Below are positions 25,920-34,534 of a stretch of 38,616 bases of DNA, piece after piece; position 1 is the stretch's first letter, and each line of letters opens with the position of its first letter. The position numbers and the translations under genes were made by a program. The stretch is from an uncultured Ignavibacteriota bacterium. GTDB lineage: Bacteria > Bacteroidota > Ignavibacteria > UBA10030 > UBA8401. The stretch lies in contig CAJBTU010000078.1 of the NCBI GenBank assembly GCA_903958625.1, positions 1-38,616 of the forward strand, written 5' to 3'. The notes beneath the pieces are model-generated. The model was not told the origin of the DNA. It was given only the letters and a program-made list of their open reading frames with translations, and did not search any database.

Positions 25920-26999
25920 ATGAGCGGCTTAGTCATAAAAAAAGAAGGGGCTTTGGATCTTGTATCACTCGGCGCATTGGTCAATCGTCTTGATCCCGGC
26001 ATCATCCCGTTTCGAAAAGCAACGGAATGCAAAATTCATGTGAGCGGCGGCGAGTTCAACGTGGCCGCAAATTTGTCCGATTGTTTCGGAATGAAAACCG
26101 GTATTGCAACGGCAATGGTCGATTATCCGGTCGGTGAATTAATCGCGGAACGCGTGCGTGCGATGGGAGTAAAACCGTTCTATAAACGATTCAAGCACAA
26201 CGGTGTGAACGGACCCAATATGGCAACGGTGTACAGCGATCAGGGCCATGGTGTGCGTCCGCCGGTAGTGTTCTATAACCGTTCCAATGAAGCCGGAGCT
26301 CAATTAAAACCGGGTGATTTCAATTGGGATGAAATTTTTGCCGGCGGTGTGCGGTGGTTCCATAGCGGAGGAATATTTTCGGCACTCTCGGAAACGACTG
26401 GACAATTGATCATTGAAGGGATGAAGGCCGCCAAGAAAGCAGGCGCGGTCACAAGTTTTGACTTGAATTACCGCGCAAAACTGTGGAATATATGGGGGGG
26501 CGAGAAAAAAGCGGCAGAAGTAATTCACGGTATTGTTGAGAATGTTGACGTGCTGGTGGGGAACGAAGAGGATCTGCAAAAAGGTCTGGGAATGCCGGGG
26601 CAGGATGTCGAATCAACATCGGCACTCGATCCGACCGCATTCTTTAAGATGATCGAATCGGTCGTCAAGAAATATCCGAATGTCAAAGCGGTTGCAACAA
26701 CGTTGCGCGAAGTGCATTCCACCAACCACCACAGCTGGGCGGCCGTTGCGTGGATCGACGGGAAGACGTATGTTTCCCCAACATGTGAACTGGATGTTGT
26801 TGATCGTGTGGGCGGCGGCGACGGTTATGCGTCAGGATTTTTCTACGGACTTTTATCCGGTGAATCTCCTGAAGATGCCGTAAGACTCGGCTGGGCGCAC
26901 GGGGCAATGCTGACAACAACGCCGGGCGATACCACAATGGTAACGGCGGATCAGGTTCGCGCGTTTGCCAAAGGCGGATCGGCGCGAATTCAGCGGTAA
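25920..26999 (+). CDS. kdgK: PfkB-family sugar-acid kinase 1 (KDG kinase-like)
   Basis: 359 aa, ATG preceded by AAAGGAG. PfkB features are HVSGGEFNVAANLSDCFG near the N-terminus, the lid region, GNEEDLQKGLG and the catalytic motif DRVGGGDGYASGF with Asp301 as base. YASGF and SFDLNYRAKLW are shared with 2-keto-3-deoxygluconate kinases. It would phosphorylate KDG to KDPG. However, no dehydratase that makes KDG and no KDPG aldolase is in the window, so a gluconate or mannonate kinase activity is a real alternative. It is a paralogue of 34535-35620 with a similar C-terminus (AKGGSARIQR versus AKGGSARIKR). Its position between the SDR and the LarA homologue suggests a core pathway role. Confidence 0.75.
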   Translation: MSGLVIKKEGALDLVSLGALVNRLDPGIIPFRKATECKIHVSGGEFNVAANLSDCFGMKTGIATAMVDYPVGELIAERVRAMGVKPFYKRFKHNGVNGPNMATVYSDQGHGVRPPVVFYNRSNEAGAQLKPGDFNWDEIFAGGVRWFHSGGIFSALSETTGQLIIEGMKAAKKAGAVTSFDLNYRAKLWNIWGGEKKAAEVIHGIVENVDVLVGNEEDLQKGLGMPGQDVESTSALDPTAFFKMIESVVKKYPNVKAVATTLREVHSTNHHSWAAVAWIDGKTYVSPTCELDVVDRVGGGDGYASGFFYGLLSGESPEDAVRLGWAHGAMLTTTPGDTTMVTADQVRAFAKGGSARIQR

Positions 27000-27020
27000 G
27001 TTTTTTGAAATAATTTCGTG

Positions 27021-27046
27021 ACGCCGTTGAATGTGACCAACGGCGT
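27021..27046 (+). other. Intercistronic hairpin between kinase 1 and the LarA homologue
   Basis: ACGCCGTTG pairs perfectly with CAACGGCGT around an 8-nt loop. No T-tract follows, so it is not a standard terminator. It may be a processing or mRNA-stability element that adjusts expression of the downstream genes. The function is unproven. Confidence 0.5.
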
Positions 27047-27118
27047 TGCCGAAGTTATTACAGCAGTTTCCAAAATATTGCGCTATCAAAGCAGACGTGG
27101 AAGAAAGTTTAGAATCCT

Positions 27119-28390
27119 ATGTTATATTTTTCAAAAGGTTCAAGCAGCACAGTTCTTACGGATGAGGAATTACGGAGCGCACTGCATTCCGTTTTCGAAA
27201 AATTCGGAAATGTAAAACGGGTGCTTGCCATTCCGCCGGATGCAACCAGGTTTCATTCGTATGCCGGGCCGCTGACAGTCTTTACCTACCAATATTATCA
27301 GGATCGTCTTAAAGCAGTTCTTCCCGCACTCGGCACTCACTCTGCAATGACCTCTTCACAGATCGATCACATGTTTCCCGCTGTTCCGCACAATCTGTTC
27401 AAAGTGCACGATTGGAGAAACGGACTGGTAACGTTGGGTGAAGTCCCCTCCGAGTTTGTCAGCAGTGTATCCGAACAACGGGTGAAATATTCATGGCCGG
27501 CTCAGGTGGACAAAGAACTGGTGGAGGGGAACTATGACGTGATCTATTCGTTGGGTCAGGTGGTCCCTCATGAAGTTGTCGGCATGGCCAATTATAATAA
27601 AAATATTTTTGTCGGCACGGGCGGATCGGAAGGGATCAACAAGAGTCATTTTCTCGGTGCCGCATACGGCATGGAGCGGATCATGGGCCGCGCTGATACG
27701 CCGGTCCGGCAGGTGCTGAACTATGCATCGGATCATTTCGCGAAGCATTTACCGATCATCTACATACAGACCGTTGTAGGAAAAGATGCGTCGGGGAAAT
27801 TGGTCGTCCGCGGATTATATATCGGCGACGATGTGGAATGTTTTCTGCTGGCTTCAAAACTATCGCTTGAAGTGAATTTCGAAATGCTGGATCACGAATT
27901 GGATAAGGTGATTGTCTATCTCGATCCGTCAGAATTTAAATCAACGTGGTTGGGGAACAAAAGCGTGTACCGCACGCGTATGGCAATTGCCGATGATGGG
28001 GAACTTGTCATTCTCGCGCCGGGATTGAAAGAATTCGGCGAGGATCCGACGATCGACAAACTGATCAGAAAATACGGATATGTGAAAACCCCGCAGGTTC
28101 TGGAACATGTGAAAAAGAACGATGATCTGCGCAACAACCTTTCTGCGGCGGCTCACTTGATCCATGGTTCCTCTGAAGGACGCTTTTCCATCACGTATTG
28201 TCCCGGCATGCTTACGAAGGAAGAGATCGAATCGGTGAATTTCAAATATGCGGACCTTCATACGATGATGAAGCGTTATGATCCGGCGCAGTTGAAAGAC
28301 GGCTATAACGTGATGCCCGACGGAGAAAAAATATTCTACATATCCAATCCCGCTCTCGGACTATGGGCGTATAAGGAAAAATTTAAATAG
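27119..28390 (+). CDS. LarA-family nickel-pincer epimerase/racemase homologue, candidate D-mannonate/D-gluconate 2-epimerase
   Basis: 423 aa, cytosolic. It belongs to the lactate-racemase (DUF2088) family. Residues matching the Lactobacillus LarA active site are visible with the right spacing: Asp41 and Arg44 in PPDATR (LarA D72/R75), His74 in LGTHSAMT (H108), His151 in GQVVPHEVVG (H174), Lys161 in NYNKNIFVGTGG (K184, which anchors the Ni-pincer cofactor) and His177 in NKSHFLG (H200). His151-Lys161 is 10 residues apart and Lys161-His177 is 16, exactly as in LarA. LarA homologues racemise 2-hydroxyacids, and one class has been reported to epimerise D-gluconate and D-mannonate. Its position between the mannonate oxidoreductase and gnd makes that the leading hypothesis. 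The LarB/C/E maturation genes are not in the window. Confidence 0.8.
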   Translation: MLYFSKGSSSTVLTDEELRSALHSVFEKFGNVKRVLAIPPDATRFHSYAGPLTVFTYQYYQDRLKAVLPALGTHSAMTSSQIDHMFPAVPHNLFKVHDWRNGLVTLGEVPSEFVSSVSEQRVKYSWPAQVDKELVEGNYDVIYSLGQVVPHEVVGMANYNKNIFVGTGGSEGINKSHFLGAAYGMERIMGRADTPVRQVLNYASDHFAKHLPIIYIQTVVGKDASGKLVVRGLYIGDDVECFLLASKLSLEVNFEMLDHELDKVIVYLDPSEFKSTWLGNKSVYRTRMAIADDGELVILAPGLKEFGEDPTIDKLIRKYGYVKTPQVLEHVKKNDDLRNNLSAAAHLIHGSSEGRFSITYCPGMLTKEEIESVNFKYADLHTMMKRYDPAQLKDGYNVMPDGEKIFYISNPALGLWAYKEKFK

Positions 28391-28403
28391 AAAAGGTAAA
28401 AAC

Positions 28404-29858
28404 ATGAATCAGAATAAAGCAGATATCGCGGTTATCGGCATCGGTGTAATGGGTGAGAACCTTGCCCTCAATTTTGAAAGCAAAGGATTTACCGCTGCGG
28501 TGTTCGATATCGACACTAATAAAGTAAAACACTTCGTTGAAGGAAGAGCAAAGGGAAAGAATATCATCGGCGCTTATTCCTATGCGGAATTGGCAGGAGC
28601 AATGAAACAGCCGCGGAAGATCCTGATTATGGTGCAGGCGGGCAAAGCAGTTGATGCGGTGATCGATGCCATTGTCCCTTCTCTGCAGCCGGGCGATATC
28701 CTTATCGACGGCGGGAATACGCATTTCCCAGATACCACAAGGCGTGTGAAGGCGCTTGAACAAAAAGGACTGCTCTTTATCGGGACGGGCGTTTCCGGCG
28801 GAGAAGAAGGAGCGCTGTTAGGTCCGGCAATTATGCCGGGCGGATCCGTGAAAGCGTGGGAGCATGTAAAAGCGCCGCTGCAGGCGATCTCGGCCAAGGT
28901 CGACGGCGTTCCGTGCTGCGACTGGCTCGGCGAAGATGGGGCTGGTCATTTTGTGAAAATGGTGCACAACGGAATCGAATACGGCGATATGCAGCTGATC
29001 TGCGAAACATATCAAATGATGAAAACAGCGCTTGGACTATCCAATGAAGAGATGCATGAAGCGTTCAAGGATTGGAATAACGGCGAACTGAAAAGTTATT
29101 TAATCGAGATCACCCGCGACATCTTGAATTATAAGGATAGCAGCGGAACGGCTGTTGTCGATACAATATTGGATAAAGCCGGGCAGAAGGGAACGGGTAA
29201 ATGGACTGTTGTGACTGCGCTCGATACGGGCATGCCGCTTACCCTGGTCACCGAATCCGTTCTTGCACGGTGTCTTTCCGCACTGAAGGATGAACGTGTT
29301 GCCGCGTCAAAAAAATTGCATGGACCAACATCCGCTCTCCGCACCGACAAAAAACTGTTTCTGGACGAATTGAAAAAATCATTGTATCTGGCGAAGATCA
29401 TTTCCTATGCCCAGGGTTTCAACTTGATGCGCGCGGCAGCGAAGGAGTTCAATTGGAATTTGAACTTCGGCGGAATTGCATTGATCTGGCGCGGAGGATG
29501 CATTATCCGTTCGGTCTTCCTGAATAAGATCAATGAGGCATTTATTGCAAATCCTGATCTGGAAAATTTGCTGCTCGATCCGTTCTTCAATACGATCGCC
29601 AACGAGTATCAGCAATCGCTGCGCAATGTTGTAGCGGAAGCTGCACAACGCGGCGTGTGGATACCCGCTCTATCATCTGCGCTGATGTACTATGACGGAT
29701 ACCGCACGGCGACTCTTCCGCACAACCTCTTGCAGGCGCAGCGCGATTATTTCGGGGCGCACCAATACGAGCGTGTTGACAAGCCGCGGGGCGAATTTTT
29801 CCATACGAATTGGACCGGCCGCGGCGGAGAAACAACGTCATCGGTCTATACTGTATAA
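28404..29858 (+). CDS. gnd: 6-phosphogluconate dehydrogenase (decarboxylating)
   Basis: 484 aa, slightly longer than the ~468 aa E. coli enzyme. Complete family signatures: IAVIGIGVMGENLALNFESKG (Rossmann), ILIDGGNTHFPDTTRR, GVSGGEEGALLGPAIMPGG and the catalytic GHFVKMVHNGIEYGDMQLI with the conserved Lys and Glu. The C-terminal region is intact (LIWRGGCIIRSVFL, ALMYYDGYR, QAQRDYFGAH). It oxidises 6-phosphogluconate to ribulose-5-phosphate and CO2, reducing NAD(P). It starts 14 bases after the LarA homologue, with AAAGGT as SD. A gnd gene inside a uronate operon is unusual and suggests that part of the carbon leaves as gluconate-6-phosphate rather than only KDPG. Confidence 0.95.
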   Translation: MNQNKADIAVIGIGVMGENLALNFESKGFTAAVFDIDTNKVKHFVEGRAKGKNIIGAYSYAELAGAMKQPRKILIMVQAGKAVDAVIDAIVPSLQPGDILIDGGNTHFPDTTRRVKALEQKGLLFIGTGVSGGEEGALLGPAIMPGGSVKAWEHVKAPLQAISAKVDGVPCCDWLGEDGAGHFVKMVHNGIEYGDMQLICETYQMMKTALGLSNEEMHEAFKDWNNGELKSYLIEITRDILNYKDSSGTAVVDTILDKAGQKGTGKWTVVTALDTGMPLTLVTESVLARCLSALKDERVAASKKLHGPTSALRTDKKLFLDELKKSLYLAKIISYAQGFNLMRAAAKEFNWNLNFGGIALIWRGGCIIRSVFLNKINEAFIANPDLENLLLDPFFNTIANEYQQSLRNVVAEAAQRGVWIPALSSALMYYDGYRTATLPHNLLQAQRDYFGAHQYERVDKPRGEFFHTNWTGRGGETTSSVYTV

Positions 29859-29874
29859 CAGAAATTGAACTATC

Positions 29875-31014
29875 ATGCGCGTTGTTGTTGATAAAAATAA
29901 CCCTTGTGTTACGGATGCATTCCGGCAATTTGGCGAAGTGCGTGCACTGACGACGGCGGAAATAACCAAAGAGACAGTGCATGATGTCGACATTCTGATC
30001 GTACGATCAGAGACCAAAGTGACAAAAGATCTCCTTGACGGCAGCGCTGTAAAATTTGTCGGCAGCGCAACCATCGGCACCGATCATGTTGATATCGAAT
30101 ATTTGGAATCGACCTCAAGAGTTTTTGCCAGTGCTCCGGGCTCCAACGCCAACTCCGTTGCGGAATATGTTGTTGCGGCACTTCTGCAGTTTTCTCAGAA
30201 AAGATCGTTCGCACTGCGCGGCAGGTCGATCGGTGTCGTCGGCGTCGGTAACGTAGGATCAAAAGTTGTCCGATTTGCCGAAGCTTTGGGTATGACGGTT
30301 CTGCAAAACGATCCGCCGCTGGCCAGAAGTACAGGCCATTCACATTTCCTTCCGCTCGATTCGCTGATGGAATGTGATTTTCTCACGATCCATGTTCCCC
30401 TGACACGAGTTGGCGAAGATCCAACATATCACCTTTTTTCCCGGGAGCGAATATTGAAGATGAAAAAGGGAGCGGTGTTGATCAATACATCGCGCGGATC
30501 GGTAGCAGACGGAAATGCGATAAAGGAAGCTCGAAATTCCGGTCATCTTTCCGGGGTAATTCTTGATGTGTGGGAACATGAACCGCTGATCGACATTGAA
30601 TTGCTGCGGATAGCGGACATCGGCACACCGCATATTGCCGGTTATTCGTATGACGGAAAAGTTGCGGCGGTGAAAATGTTGTATGATGCTGCATGCCGTC
30701 ATTTTGCTCAGCAACCGGTATGGTCGCCGGCATTGAATGGTACCGGCTCTGATCGAGCGTCCATTGACGTAGATCAGGGAGGGAATGAATATGAAAAAAA
30801 GATCCATGAAATTGTTTGCCGGAGTTACAACATAGAAAAGGATGACATGGCCTTACGATCGATCGGTTCCGTTTCTGAACAGGAACGCAGAGCGTATTTT
30901 CGCCGTTTACGGTCCGAATATCCGATACGCAGGGAATTTTTCAATACGCGTGTGACCGGATCACCGGATCAGATAACGGATATATTGTACCATCTGGGAT
31001 TTCAAAAACATTGA
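29875..31014 (+). CDS. pdxB: Erythronate-4-phosphate dehydrogenase
   Basis: 379 aa against 378 in E. coli. PdxB-specific motifs are GSATIGTDHVD, PGSNANSVAEYV, the Rossmann loop GVVGVGNVGSKV and PLTRVGEDPTYHL. The catalytic triad reads Arg207 (NTSRGS), Glu236 (EHEP) and His253 (TPHIAGYS), essentially the E. coli positions. The C-terminal dimerisation domain is present (ITDILYHLGF). The enzyme oxidises 4-phosphoerythronate in the DXP-dependent pyridoxal-phosphate pathway. It sits 16 bases after gnd. Because 4-phosphoerythronate is a known strong inhibitor of 6-phosphogluconate dehydrogenases, it may serve here as a protective enzyme; that part is inference. Confidence 0.85.
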   Translation: MRVVVDKNNPCVTDAFRQFGEVRALTTAEITKETVHDVDILIVRSETKVTKDLLDGSAVKFVGSATIGTDHVDIEYLESTSRVFASAPGSNANSVAEYVVAALLQFSQKRSFALRGRSIGVVGVGNVGSKVVRFAEALGMTVLQNDPPLARSTGHSHFLPLDSLMECDFLTIHVPLTRVGEDPTYHLFSRERILKMKKGAVLINTSRGSVADGNAIKEARNSGHLSGVILDVWEHEPLIDIELLRIADIGTPHIAGYSYDGKVAAVKMLYDAACRHFAQQPVWSPALNGTGSDRASIDVDQGGNEYEKKIHEIVCRSYNIEKDDMALRSIGSVSEQERRAYFRRLRSEYPIRREFFNTRVTGSPDQITDILYHLGFQKH

Positions 31015-31061
31015 AATAAAAAGAATAGGTCTTCATAACCAACCGCACTACAGGTGAGCAT

Positions 31062-32471
31062 ATGAGTCCATTTATTACGGAAAATTTTCTTCTTTCCAAC
31101 GCCACGGCCGTTAAACTGTTTCATCAGTATGCAGAACAGCAGCCGATCATTGATTATCATAATCATCTTCCTCCGCAGGAGATCGCAGAGGATAAACGAT
31201 GGAACAATATCTCGCAAATCTGGCTGAACGGCGACCACTATAAATGGCGGGCAATGCGGGCCAATGGAATCGACGAAAAATATATCACCGGAAATGCCGC
31301 GGACAAAGAAAAATTCCTTGCCTGGGCAAGGACCGTTCCCAAGACATTGCGCAATCCGTTGTACCATTGGACGCACATGGAATTGAAGAATTCATTCGGC
31401 ATCACCGATGTTGTTCTTGACGGTTCAACGGCGGAGAGTGTTTGGGAGAGAACCTCTGCGCGGATCGCATCGAAAGATTTTTCCTGCAGAGCGCTCTTAA
31501 AAAATTCGAACGTCCAGGTATTATGCACAACGGATGATCCTACAGATTCTCTTCAATATCACACATCCATAGCTGCTTCACCGTTTACCGTACAGGTGCT
31601 TCCGACATTCCGTCCTGATAAAGCGATGGCGGTTGAACAGCCGGAAGCATTCAAGGCGTGGACAAAAAAACTTGGAGAGGTAACGAACATAGAGATCGGG
31701 AAATATTCCGATTTCATCGGCGCGATTCGATTGCGGTATCAATACTTTCATAATGCCGGTTGCCGCTTATCTGACCATGGTATCGAAACGGCGTATGCAG
31801 AAGAATACACAGATAGCGAGATCGCAAAGATCTTTGCAAAAGCTTTGTCCGGTAATCCTCTTTCGCCTTTGGAGATCCGTCAATTCAAATCGGCAATGCT
31901 GTTCGAGTTCGGATGCATGGGGTCGGAAAAGGGATGGACTCAGCAATATCATATCGGACCGATCCGGAATGTGAATGCACGAATGTTCAAAACGCTCGGT
32001 CCGGACACAGGATTTGATACTATTGGAGACGCAGAGATCGCTAAGCCCCTGGCAAAGCTTCTTTCACGTCTGGACGAGAACAATAATCTGGCTAAGACCA
32101 TCATCTATAATCTCAACCCGCGCGACAACGATATGTTTGCCGCGATGATCGGTTGTTTTCAGGATGGCAGTTCTGCCGGAAAGATCCAATACGGCAGTGC
32201 GTGGTGGTTTCTCGATCAAAAAGACGGTATAGAGAAACAGATCAATTCACTGTCCAACATGGGTCTGCTTAGCCAATTTGTAGGAATGCTGACCGATTCC
32301 CGGAGTTTCCTCTCATATTCACGTCACGAATATTTCCGGAGGATACTATGCAACATGCTCGGCAATGATATTGAACAAGGATCGCTGCCGAATGATATCG
32401 ATCTGATCGGCGGCATGGTAACGGATATCTGCTATGCAAACGCAAAAAAATATTTTGGCTTTAATGTATAA
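31062..32471 (+). CDS. uxaC: Uronate isomerase (glucuronate/galacturonate)
   Basis: 469 aa, the usual length. Opens with FLLSNATAVKLF and the metal-site motif IIDYHNHLPPQEI, then WLNGDHYKWRAMRANGI, LCTTDDPTDSL and a C-terminal LSYSRHEYFRRILCNMLGNDIE. UxaC is an amidohydrolase-superfamily enzyme converting D-glucuronate to D-fructuronate and D-galacturonate to D-tagaturonate in the cytosol. With the SDR mannonate oxidoreductase it completes the first two steps for glucuronate. SD AGGTGAG is seven bases before the ATG. Confidence 0.95.
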   Translation: MSPFITENFLLSNATAVKLFHQYAEQQPIIDYHNHLPPQEIAEDKRWNNISQIWLNGDHYKWRAMRANGIDEKYITGNAADKEKFLAWARTVPKTLRNPLYHWTHMELKNSFGITDVVLDGSTAESVWERTSARIASKDFSCRALLKNSNVQVLCTTDDPTDSLQYHTSIAASPFTVQVLPTFRPDKAMAVEQPEAFKAWTKKLGEVTNIEIGKYSDFIGAIRLRYQYFHNAGCRLSDHGIETAYAEEYTDSEIAKIFAKALSGNPLSPLEIRQFKSAMLFEFGCMGSEKGWTQQYHIGPIRNVNARMFKTLGPDTGFDTIGDAEIAKPLAKLLSRLDENNNLAKTIIYNLNPRDNDMFAAMIGCFQDGSSAGKIQYGSAWWFLDQKDGIEKQINSLSNMGLLSQFVGMLTDSRSFLSYSRHEYFRRILCNMLGNDIEQGSLPNDIDLIGGMVTDICYANAKKYFGFNV

Positions 32472-32521
32472 CATGACACAATAATTTCAATCAGCCCACT
32501 CAACCAAAAGGAAAACAGACT

Positions 32522-33082
32522 ATGTCTCCTTCAGCAGCATTATCTCCATCATATAACAGCGCCGTATTGCCGTACCGCGGAATGCAGGCAGTGTATGTTC
32601 AGGCAATATTTATTTCTATGGCGATCGCTCTGCCAGTCGTAGCCCACGCTGTGAATGCGCCGATTCGTTACGTTCTGCCGATGCATTGGCCGGTGCTGCT
32701 GGCAGGTCTGCTGTACGGTTGGCGCGCAGGAGCAGTGACCGGTATTTTGGCACCGCTGGTAAGTTATGCCGTTTCCGGTTTTCCGCTCCCCGCAATTTTG
32801 CCTTCCATGACAGCTGAATTATTTGTTTATGGTTTTGCCACCGGAATGCTTCGACAAAGATTCAATGTTAATGCTTTCCTTTCCATCGGCGCATCGATTG
32901 CGGCGGGCAGGATCATTTTTATTCTTACCGTTATTCTCACCGGAAGCGCATCGGTCTCCGATACCGGATATTTCACCGCCGCTCTAATGCCGGGACTTGT
33001 CGCGGCGTTGTTGCAGATTGTTTCGATCCCGCTGTTGTCACATTCTCTAATGAAGAATTTTCATGCGGATGATGTAAAATAG
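32522..33082 (+). CDS. ECF transporter substrate-binding (S) component
   Basis: 186 aa with about six hydrophobic segments and no signal peptide. MHWPVLLAGLLYGWRAGAVTG and LPAILPSMTAELFVYGFATGML match the pattern of ECF S-components (typically PMHxPVLLAG and a later MAxELxxYG), which bind vitamins or trace compounds and share a common energising module. No EcfA or EcfT is nearby, so it would rely on genes elsewhere. The substrate is not readable. Beside a LarA homologue and PdxB, niacin (pincer-cofactor precursor) or a vitamin B6 form is possible, but a sugar-acid-linked substrate is not excluded. SD AAAAGGA precedes the ATG. Confidence 0.65.
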   Translation: MSPSAALSPSYNSAVLPYRGMQAVYVQAIFISMAIALPVVAHAVNAPIRYVLPMHWPVLLAGLLYGWRAGAVTGILAPLVSYAVSGFPLPAILPSMTAELFVYGFATGMLRQRFNVNAFLSIGASIAAGRIIFILTVILTGSASVSDTGYFTAALMPGLVAALLQIVSIPLLSHSLMKNFHADDVK

Positions 33083-33147
33083 TGCGTCGATACGACCGGG
33101 AATTTATTGAACTGATTTTTTTCACATTACTATAACGAAGGAACACC

Positions 33148-34410
33148 ATGGAGCAGCTTTCAGAAAAGATCGGCAAACAGCGATGGAAAATCTGCGCGTT
33201 ATTATTTTTTGCAACAACAATCAATTATATGGACCGTCAGATCCTTGGTCTGCTGGCACCTGTTCTGCAGAAAGAGATCGGGTGGAGCGAAAGTGAATAT
33301 GCGTGGATTGTTACCGCTTTCCAGGCGGCATATGCATTGGGTCTTGTTGCTTTTGGATGGTTCATCGATAAGTTCGGAACGAAAATAGGATATGCCGTAT
33401 CGATCACCGGATGGAGTATTGCCGCCATGGCGCATGCATTGGTCAGCACGGTATTTGGTTTTGGGGCTGCCAGAGCCGGTTTAGGATTGAGCGAGGCGGG
33501 CAATTTTCCGGCGGCGCAGAAAGCGGTCGCCGAATGGTTCCCGAAAAAAGAACGTGCCTTGACAACCGGGATCTATAATTCGGGAGCGAACATCGGAGCA
33601 GTGCTGGCGCCGGCTGTTGTGCCGTGGCTGACCGTGATGTACGGCTGGCAGGAGGCTTTTATTGTTGTCGGCGCGCTGGGATTCATCTGGATAGTTTTTT
33701 GGATGGCGATGTACGATAAGCCTGAGAACAAAAAAGCGGTGACGAAGGCAGAGCTTGAATACATTCAACAGGATCCGGCAGAACCGGCAATGGAAAAAAT
33801 GTCGTATATGAGTCTGTTCAAATTTCGTCAGACATGGGCGTTCGTTTTGGGAAAATTCCTTACCGATCCGATATGGTGGTTCTATCTCTATTGGCTTCCG
33901 AAATATTTTGCAAAAGAATATAATTTAACGATCACCGGTCTTGGTTTGCCGTTGATCACCATTTATATGATGACCAGCATCGGCAGTATCGGCGGCGGCT
34001 GGCTTTCGTCCAATTTCATCAAACGCGGCTGGACGATCAACCGGTCGAGAAAAACGGTGATGTTAATTGCGGCGGTGATGGTTCTCTCTATTATTATTGC
34101 ATCGCAAGTTACCGATCTGTGGACGGCTGTATTGTTAATCGGCATCGCAGCAGCCGCTCATCAGGGATGGTCTGCCAATATTTTCACCACGGCTTCCGAT
34201 ATGTTCCCCAAAAAAGCGGTCGGCTCGGTGACCGGTCTTGGCGGAATGGCCGGTTCGGTCGGCGGAATGCTTTTTGCTCCTTTCATCGGATATATTCTTG
34301 AATGGACAGGGAGTTATTTCATACCGTTTATGATCTCCGGATCGGCGTATTTAATTGCGCTCGGCATCTTCCATCTGCTTGTTCCGAAGATGGAACCGGC
34401 AAAGATATAA
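33148..34410 (+). CDS. exuT: MFS hexuronate transporter (ExuT-like)
   Basis: 420 aa with about 12 transmembrane segments. FATTINYMDRQILGLLAPVLQKE, the loop WFIDKFGTKIGY and RAGLGLSEAGNFPAAQKAVAEWFPKKERA are typical of the anion:cation symporter branch of the MFS that includes ExuT and GudP. It should bring glucuronate or galacturonate into the cytosol for UxaC. It lies 65 bases after the S-component gene, with GAAGGA as SD. An inverted repeat overlaps its stop codon. Confidence 0.9.
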   Translation: MEQLSEKIGKQRWKICALLFFATTINYMDRQILGLLAPVLQKEIGWSESEYAWIVTAFQAAYALGLVAFGWFIDKFGTKIGYAVSITGWSIAAMAHALVSTVFGFGAARAGLGLSEAGNFPAAQKAVAEWFPKKERALTTGIYNSGANIGAVLAPAVVPWLTVMYGWQEAFIVVGALGFIWIVFWMAMYDKPENKKAVTKAELEYIQQDPAEPAMEKMSYMSLFKFRQTWAFVLGKFLTDPIWWFYLYWLPKYFAKEYNLTITGLGLPLITIYMMTSIGSIGGGWLSSNFIKRGWTINRSRKTVMLIAAVMVLSIIIASQVTDLWTAVLLIGIAAAAHQGWSANIFTTASDMFPKKAVGSVTGLGGMAGSVGGMLFAPFIGYILEWTGSYFIPFMISGSAYLIALGIFHLLVPKMEPAKI

Positions 34411-34460
34411 TCAATAGTGAATACGGCCGGCGGTTTCACCAATATCATTTTATTGATTAT
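34407..34460 (+). other. Inverted repeat spanning the exuT stop codon
   Basis: ATAATCAATA (34407-34416) and TATTGATTAT (34451-34460) are perfect inverted copies 34 bases apart. The left arm includes the TAA of exuT. There is no following T-run. It could be a weak attenuator, a processing site or chance in AT-rich sequence. Confidence 0.35.
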
Positions 34461-34534
34461 TGCGGAGACCGCTTGGTGCAAAAAGAAGTAATGACGGAAA
34501 CCGGAATTAACGAATTTCATCAGAGGAAATACTT

